Source: Pomphorhynchus laevis (taxonomy: Eukaryota > Acanthocephala > Palaeacanthocephala > Echinorhynchida > Pomphorhynchidae). Taken from it: a stretch of DNA of 64,000 nt. The notes under the pieces are model-generated. The model did no database searches. It worked only from the letters and a program-made list of their open reading frames with translations, and was not told the origin of the DNA. Positions 60,201 through 64,000 of the stretch are shown one piece after another (the stretch's first letter is position 1; the number at the start of each line of letters is the position of its first letter). Location: positions 62,001 through 126,000 of the forward strand of contig WNNJ02003223.1 in the NCBI GenBank assembly GCA_012934845.2. The letters are read 5' to 3'. The translations under genes were made by a program, and so were the position numbers.

Positions 60201-62490
60201 TACATCCTATGTTGCTTCAAAAATGGCTACTGCCAATTTGTGTTTTCATGCTAATACTTTGGTGTAACACCCTGTTGCTGTTACCGTTTGGGAAATACAC
60301 CGTTTGTGAGTAAAGAAAGAGGTATACTCAAGGATCAAAGAAAAGCAATAAAATTTATTTTTTTGAAATGCAGATACAATCTTAAAGGTAAGTGTAGATT
60401 TTTCTTCTAATTCTATCTCAGGCACTGAGGTGGAGCTTCCTTCGGTGCCAAAATTAGTAAATTTGGTTATTATAAAACTACTGCAATCACTTGAAAGGAA
60501 AAATATCTTTAACAAATTGCTCATAAACTTCAAAGATCAATTTAAAGGTAGGATTTTGTTTAACACAACTAAATACAACGAGGCAGAGGTAAAGATCTCA
60601 TTATGTACATCTGACCTGGCGATATCATACGATGACTACTTTATAGAAAAGTTCTCTGACTTTGGAGCAATAATATATAAGCCTATTCAGTCTTCGCTTA
60701 AGATAAACAATATACCGCACTTTCTATCTGAAGATGATTTAAAGAAGCCAGAAAATGAACATGATATTTCCAATGTCCTCTTGGTCACGAGGAAATATGG
60801 CCTTTTTATTCTTGTGGCATTTGGCTTAACTTCAGTAAACCACGTCCATTCTCTAGCGAATAACGCATGTAACCCCCTTTTGGGTCATAATTTATCCTTC
60901 CCAGTGCTTGACTCTTAAGTACTGACTTCCACATTGTAATTCATGTCACAAATGAGATCACTGGACCTTTAAATACTAGTTTCCTTTGATGTGTGGAGTT
61001 AGTGGTTCCTCTGAGAATCATGCCGGCAGTAAGTATGAAAAGCCGCTACACTGTATTAACGGTGACGAGAATGATCCTGCATGGTAGAGAAAGTGCATCC
61101 ACATTAAATCATACAAAGACAGACATTGCAGACATCCTGCGCTTTCATTTTCGTTAGGCAGGTAACATAGAACAAACCTTTAAACAAATCGATTTAAATC
61201 GTTATTTTATTAATTTTGCTATTTTTATTAATTTTGCTAATTTTTTTAATTTATAATAAATTCATTTTATTAACGATAACAAATACTAGTGATAAATAAC
61301 TTTCCTAGATCAAATGGAAGATACCAATATTTTATCTGCAGACTCATGAAATATGGTCTTCGTTGACGATCTAATGTTTTCATGTACTTTCATTCTTTCA
61401 TATTGATAAAATAGAGTTTTAATTTGGCTTGTAATATCGTAGTCGTAATCCATAAGAGCCCCAATACAGTCTAAAGTATATAAACTAATTATATTCAATT
61501 AATTTACGTTTAAGATTTCACCTTTTGCTAGCAAACCATTTGAGCTTAAAATCTGATCGTTAGCACCTAATCTAAGCAGAGCCTCACATGCCCTAATGCT
61601 TAGGGATGCAGCTGCAAGATGTAAGGCTGTGCCACCAATTCCAAACATACCACATCGATCATCTATACCTGTTGAAATAGAAAAAATCATGTTATATTGA
61701 TATAACAATTTAAAAATACTTGAGCATTTTACTTATTTTCAAAGATAGGAAATCCATAATATCGCTACATATTGGATCACATACTTGGTGATGATTATAC
61801 ATAATCTTTATTGACTAAAACAACTTGATTTTGGATCCGTCCAGCATCCACAAAGCCAACAATTAATTAATTGATCATAGTCCCTCCTCTTTCATTTTAA
61901 ATAACTAATTTAATCCCAGACCCCGTAAGTGACTGCTTGATCCCTTATGATGCGAACAATCCAAACAGCGCATTACCACAAGAATGACTTCATTGACCGA
62001 TAAAGATGATACCTTGTTAAGGGGGAAGGAACAATTTAAACAAATATGAGTAGATTACTTCCAAATTTGGTATATATTTATATTATAAAAATATTCATTC
62101 ATTATATAGGAATATTAATGAAAAATATAAGTTAAAGTTCCAAAATAAGTTTTATCGGTATTAATTTTGCATACCTTTGTTCTCCTTGCGTATTATTAAT
62201 TCAATCAGTTCAGGGCAGTCGTATATAGCAGCAAGATGAATACAGCAAGCTTGCAAAGACTTGGAAACGTAGCGTAAATCTATCTTTCTAGATTGGGAAC
62301 CTCGTAATGATAGTAATAAAATTCTACGAGATTAGACGCTATTATTAAAAATACTTGCACGCTGTAGAAAAACATTAAGTAGACGCACGGATTCATCTTC
62401 ACCGTCTTCAAAACCTCCTGATCTAACAATATACATTGGTATTGTCATGTCATTCGTTCTGTCAACTATATTAAATCCAAATTTGATTAG
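54075..62490 (-). CDS. CLIP3/4-like: CLIP3/CLIP4-like protein: ankyrin repeats + CAP-Gly (C-terminal part)
   Basis: A host gene assembled from six minus-strand exons: 62,490-62,355; 62,300-62,175; 61,668-61,522; 61,470-61,325; 58,308-58,200; 54,205-54,075. All introns are GT-AG, phases agree at every junction, and the total of 795 bases is exactly 265 codons with the stop. The product follows the order of vertebrate CLIP3/CLIP4. The segment NIVDRTNDMTIPMY resembles their NVNDRDGLTDMTLLHY. Then come CCIHLAAIYDCPELI (HYAAYFDVPELI in CLIP4), GGTALHLAAASLSIRACEAL (GTALHIAAYNLCAGAVKCL), RLGAND, and a CAP-Gly domain ending in WAGVELNNKDGKNDGSVAGV, QYFKCPMRKGVFVR. Such proteins bind microtubule plus ends or EEY/F tails. 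The protein stops after one CAP-Gly domain where the vertebrate proteins have two. Exons upstream of 62,490 are unresolved. Confidence 0.88.
54720..57000 (+). mobile_element. Broken LINE inside the last CLIP-like intron
   Basis: A plus-strand element unlike families A and B. Endonuclease remnant: VTSLHYSGSG and VATGERRQAG (54,930-55,025). Linker: WWTPVVRAAIQHNKMAYKA (55,280) and ALRVGKQKN. Reverse transcriptase: ITLAEVITVVHKLDNGKSVR, VPSDWQTGVVISIYKNGNRR (55,800), PVHMCFVDFEKAFDR (56,055), a damaged LRQGCPLS region, then VGDKVL-like and VEGFKYLGLLLSSDGR (56,410). It follows the LINE family common in fish and invertebrates that has GKAxGVDELxPEMLKAL and GxLxQGCPLSP motifs. Clade is not assigned. 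Many stops and frameshifts; the catalytic box is missing, so the copy is old. 43,902-44,093 is another piece of this family. Confidence 0.78.
57311..57504. repeat. 194-bp direct repeat, copy 1
   Basis: Matches 57,894-58,087 without gaps over 194 bases, with about nine substitutions (about 95% identity). It includes CTTGTTGTGGCATGCCTGTA and TGCACAAAGGCCCATTTGAG. Non-coding in any sensible frame. Confidence 0.95.
57540..57573. repeat. 14-bp inverted repeat
   Basis: ACATCACTGAGCTC (57,540-57,553) and its exact reverse complement (57,560-57,573) around the 6-base loop GAACCT. Confidence 0.85.
57574..57893 (+). pseudogene. PD-(D/E)XK-like C-terminal fragment of an unidentified element
   Basis: Across two frames it reads GARLDIVCSGLQ, FKRTFLDVTIFNIHAQS, then KREKRRKYSERIVSLERSRF, VPLVLSTSGGMSDQM and QQYSEIL. 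The order D..V...(F)FDV.VF.P.A, REKRR.Y..R, F.PLV.ST.GGM is a nuclease-like tail seen downstream of reverse transcriptase or recombinase modules in many animal mobile elements. I cannot name the family. It has lesions and is cut off by the second 194-bp repeat. Confidence 0.55.
57894..58087. repeat. 194-bp direct repeat, copy 2
   Basis: Second copy of 57,311-57,504, same orientation. It ends 112 bases before the CAP-Gly exon at 58,200. Confidence 0.95.
58200..58308 (-). other. Exon: first half of the CAP-Gly domain
   Basis: 109 bases, flanked by TTTTAAG (acceptor) and G-GTGGGC (donor). It encodes DVQVNDIVQLSMNRSGVVRY, IGCTKFAKG, the VNDxVxLxxxxxGxVRYxGxTxFAxG half of CAP-Gly. It starts in phase 0 and ends in phase 1, matching the exons on both sides. 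Confidence 0.85.
58309..58702. other. Intron sequence of the CLIP-like gene, no other feature
   Basis: AT-rich. It contains short inverted pieces around GGATTGTTG...CAACAATCC (58,554-58,580) and repeated CAATCCAAGG motifs, but no coding or transposon signature. Confidence 0.4.
58703..58868. repeat. 165-bp direct repeat, copy 1
   Basis: Shares CAACACTAGATAATGTCACA through CGCATTTGGCCTATCTGC and TTTTTTGCTCAATGCAAAA with 58,974-59,138 (one indel, few substitutions). The first half loosely resembles 40,784-40,840 next to the hAT-like end. Confidence 0.85.
58974..59138. repeat. 165-bp direct repeat, copy 2
   Basis: Second copy of 58,703-58,868 in the same orientation, 271 bases downstream. Both lie in the CLIP-like intron. 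Confidence 0.85.
59382..60190 (+). mobile_element. Ty3/gypsy pol 3'-end fossil, tandemly duplicated
   Basis: Two head-to-tail units of about 334 bp (landmark CAGAGCACTTTTGTTGCT at 59,443 and the same with one change at 59,776) resemble the C-terminal end of gypsy integrase: KWMFGTVIKI, then HVDQLRKVN. The second is followed by an RRSQRIRR-type pol terminus near 60,115-60,135. A partial third repeat of the start lies at 60,202-60,262. The element is a broken remnant with several breaks; no whole LTR is recognised. Confidence 0.6.
60262..60918 (+). CDS. Unidentified plus-strand reading frame in the CLIP-like intron
   Basis: A frame of 162 codons is open at 60,430-60,918 (ELPSVPKLVNLVIIKLLQSL, then YDDYFIEKFSDFGAIIYKPI and PHFLSEDDLKKPENEHDISN, ending FPVLDS). 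It has no ATG. Upstream, AAAG-GTAAGT (60,388) and a pyrimidine-rich stretch ending CTATCTCAG (60,421) would form a 34-bp GT-AG intron. Removing it joins the frame, in phase, to an open stretch reaching back to about 60,262 (GNTPFVSKERGILKDQRKAI). I recognise no family. It may be a nested gene, a captured fragment or part of the neighbouring fossil. Confidence 0.35.
60919..61324. other. Intron sequence, nothing recognised
   Basis: No exon, repeat partner or RNA gene identified between the unidentified frame and the fourth CLIP-like exon; the stretch becomes T/A-rich after 61,190. Confidence 0.4.
61325..62490 (-). other. Ankyrin-coding exons of the CLIP-like gene
   Basis: Four exons with introns of 54 bp (62,301-62,354), 506 bp (61,669-62,174) and 51 bp (61,471-61,521). 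The acceptor before 62,490 is TTGTTTAG. The last of the four continues after the ankyrin repeats with a polar segment SQIKTLFYQYERMKVHENIR, aligning with the linker before the CAP-Gly domain in CLIP4, and ends at the donor G-GTATCT (61,324). The boundary at 62,300/62,355 was chosen because only this donor/acceptor pair keeps frame and removes a stop. Confidence 0.8.
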
Positions 62491-62895
62491 CTAAACAACA
62501 TTTATGAAACGCAATAAACACAGTTTCTGATCTTAGGTTTGATAAAACTTCTCTAAGAGTAAAATATTAAATTGTTTGAGTTCCTCATGCAGTATTTAAG
62601 TCAATCAGAACTCAATTTTAATGATTCGACTTACGCTCATTTTAGATGATTGAATATATAGAGACAAACAAAATATTTATTATAGATTTACCATAATAAT
62701 ATAATATAATTAATCGGTTGTATGGAACCTCGAATGACCTGAATATGATGACAGGGTCATTTTAGATTCTCAAGATGTTTTGTAATTGAAATTTGTAAAT
62801 CTACGATCTAGCATATGAGCGTAGTGATTTTAGTTTTGAAACAATTATCACAAGTCACTGTTCTATAATGGATAAAAAGGGTATAAAAATTGAAT
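62491..62895. other. Probable upstream region of the CLIP-like gene
   Basis: On the minus strand a near-perfect donor ATGAGC-GTAAGT (about 62,640) and an acceptor ACTCTTAG (62,555) suggest at least one more small intron of about 82 bp, but I could not join these to the exon at 62,490 in frame. No other feature. Confidence 0.3.
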
Positions 62896-63923
62896 CAGAT
62901 AATAAAACTATACCTTATATTATATTGGAATCCAAAATTACATAAAAATCCAATAAAACCTAGGTTCATATGTAGTGCGTTTAAATGTACATTAAAACCA
63001 CTTCTGTCTATATGAATAAAATACTTAAAGTAATTAAAGCACACTTTAAAAAATATTGTAAGGTAATCGAAATTAATACTGGTATAAAACACTATTTCAG
63101 TATTAATTCTACAAAAGAATTTTTAGAACAGACAAAAGGAATAAATTTTCAAAATATAAATACATACGATTTTAGTACGCTTTATACAAATCTAGATTTA
63201 GTAGATATTAAAGAAGCGTTAGTAAAATTAATAAATCTTATATTCGGAAAAAGATATACATATATATGTTATAATAATTATAACGCCTATCTAACAAAAA
63301 TTAAACCATCAAGTAAATATAAATATATGGATAAAATTGAATTAATAGAATCCTTAAATATTTTGATAAATCAAAATTATTTAATAGTAAGGGAAATCTA
63401 TATTCAAGCAAGTAAAAGGTGTTCCAATAGAAGGTAATAGTAGCCCAATTATAACTGATTTATTTTTAAGCTTTATAGAATATTAATTTGCTCATAACTG
63501 TGTAAAAATTAAATCTAAATTATATAAAGATATTTCCATCTTTTGATGATATATGAGTATTTAATAATATTTAAATAATGTTATTCAGTAAGTGAATAAA
63601 ATTATCCATGTAGCCTTATTCTTAATAAAACCAATATCGATGATAAAGACGGTATATATCTAGATATGAACATTAAATTAGCATCAATTAAAATTACTTT
63701 TAATTTATATCGTAAAGATGAAATATTTAAATTTACAAGAAACATATTTTTGCATAAGCATTCATGCATACCATATAATATAAAATATAATACATTAAAT
63801 AATGAAATTTTAAGAATTGCAACAATATGTAATGATATTGGCTTTCTTAAAAATCATTTAAATAATTTAATAGATACATATTTGAAACTAGTTTATTATA
63901 AAATCAAATCAAACAGAAAATAG
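62896..63923 (+). mobile_element. Penelope-like element reverse transcriptase (broken)
   Basis: Across frames: YWNPKLHKNPIKPRF (62,920), NTYDFSTLYTNLDLVDIKEA (63,155), KGVPIEGNSSPIITDLFLSF (63,413), NIDDKDGIYLDMNIK (63,630) and ITFNLYRKDEIFKFTRNIFL. This is the block order of Penelope-like RTs: LYWIPKLHK.P.KPRFI, FDFSTLYT.I, GVPMGTN.AP.LADLFL, then Y/F-DD, then LYDKRDDF.F. The catalytic Y-x-D-D box cannot be read (around 63,515). The sequence is far more A/T-biased than the LINEs, with N, I and K codons everywhere. It may continue past the window end. Confidence 0.75.
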
Positions 63924-64000
63924 TAAAGTATATAAATCATTAAAGTATTATTAAAAATATATTTAAGCTCTCAAGTTTAACACTTTTATGAATGGATATT
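63924..64000. other. AT-rich window end
   Basis: No feature recognised in the last 77 bases. Confidence 0.3.

Noticed and set aside
62555-62640. An additional upstream CLIP-like exon
   Set aside because: Good donor and acceptor consensus sites, but no joining keeps frame with the exon at 62,490 or matches the CLIP N-terminus convincingly.

Overview
This window is animal (metazoan) nuclear DNA and is dominated by non-LTR retrotransposons. The host signal is one gene on the minus strand (six exons between 54,075 and 62,490). Read through GT-AG introns, most only about 50 bases long, it gives ankyrin repeats followed by a CAP-Gly domain, as in the CLIP3/CLIP4 microtubule-binding proteins. Nothing prokaryotic is present. 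I do not assign a phylum; tiny introns in an AT-rich, LINE-crowded genome would suit a small-bodied invertebrate.

Almost everything else is LINE sequence of two lineages that share one architecture: ORF1 with an N-terminal C-x4-C...C-x2-C motif and an RRM-like C-terminal half, then an overlapping ORF2 with an APE endonuclease and a reverse transcriptase. I call them family A (CR1/jockey-like, ORF2 in the -1 frame) and family B (L2/CR1-like, ORF2 in the +1 frame). Family A copies: A1 6.24-10.95 kb (+), A2 21.06-25.19 (+), A3 26.0-30.8 (+), A4 31.4-36.0 (-), A5 36.0-40.4 (+), A6 41.1-42.3 (-), A7 46.6-51.1 (-), plus fragments. Family B copies: B1 13.7-18.1 (-), B2 19.33-20.81 (-), B3 42.3-43.95 (+), B4 44.84-45.18 (-), plus three 3' ends. 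A1, A4 and B1 have both frames open; A5 and A7 are nearly whole; the rest are broken or 5'-truncated.

The layout shows layered insertion. A1 splits an older minus-strand LINE (5.82-6.23 / 10.95-11.80), B1 splits another (12.94-13.69 / 18.10-18.37), and B2 splits a plus-strand LINE (18.43-19.33 / 20.81-21.06). A4 and A5 stand head to head with their 5' ends touching near 36.01 kb.

From 51 kb the character changes. There is a lone open frame resembling a cyclic-nucleotide-binding domain (51.1-52.0, +), an RTE-like LINE piece, and a small broken Ty3/gypsy fossil (52.4-53.7). Then comes the CLIP-like gene. Its last two introns (3.0 and 4.0 kb) hold a broken LINE, a nuclease-like fragment between 194-bp direct repeats, further repeats, a gypsy fragment and an unidentified plus-strand reading frame. 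The window ends in a very AT-rich, broken Penelope-like element (62.9-63.9).

Strongest leads: the CLIP-like gene model; a canonical -1 slippery heptamer in the ORF1/ORF2 overlap of four of five readable family-A elements; short tandem-repeat arrays in the 5' UTRs of A1 and A3; a conserved 3'-terminal hairpin followed by (AAT)n; and a perfect palindrome at one family-B 3' end.
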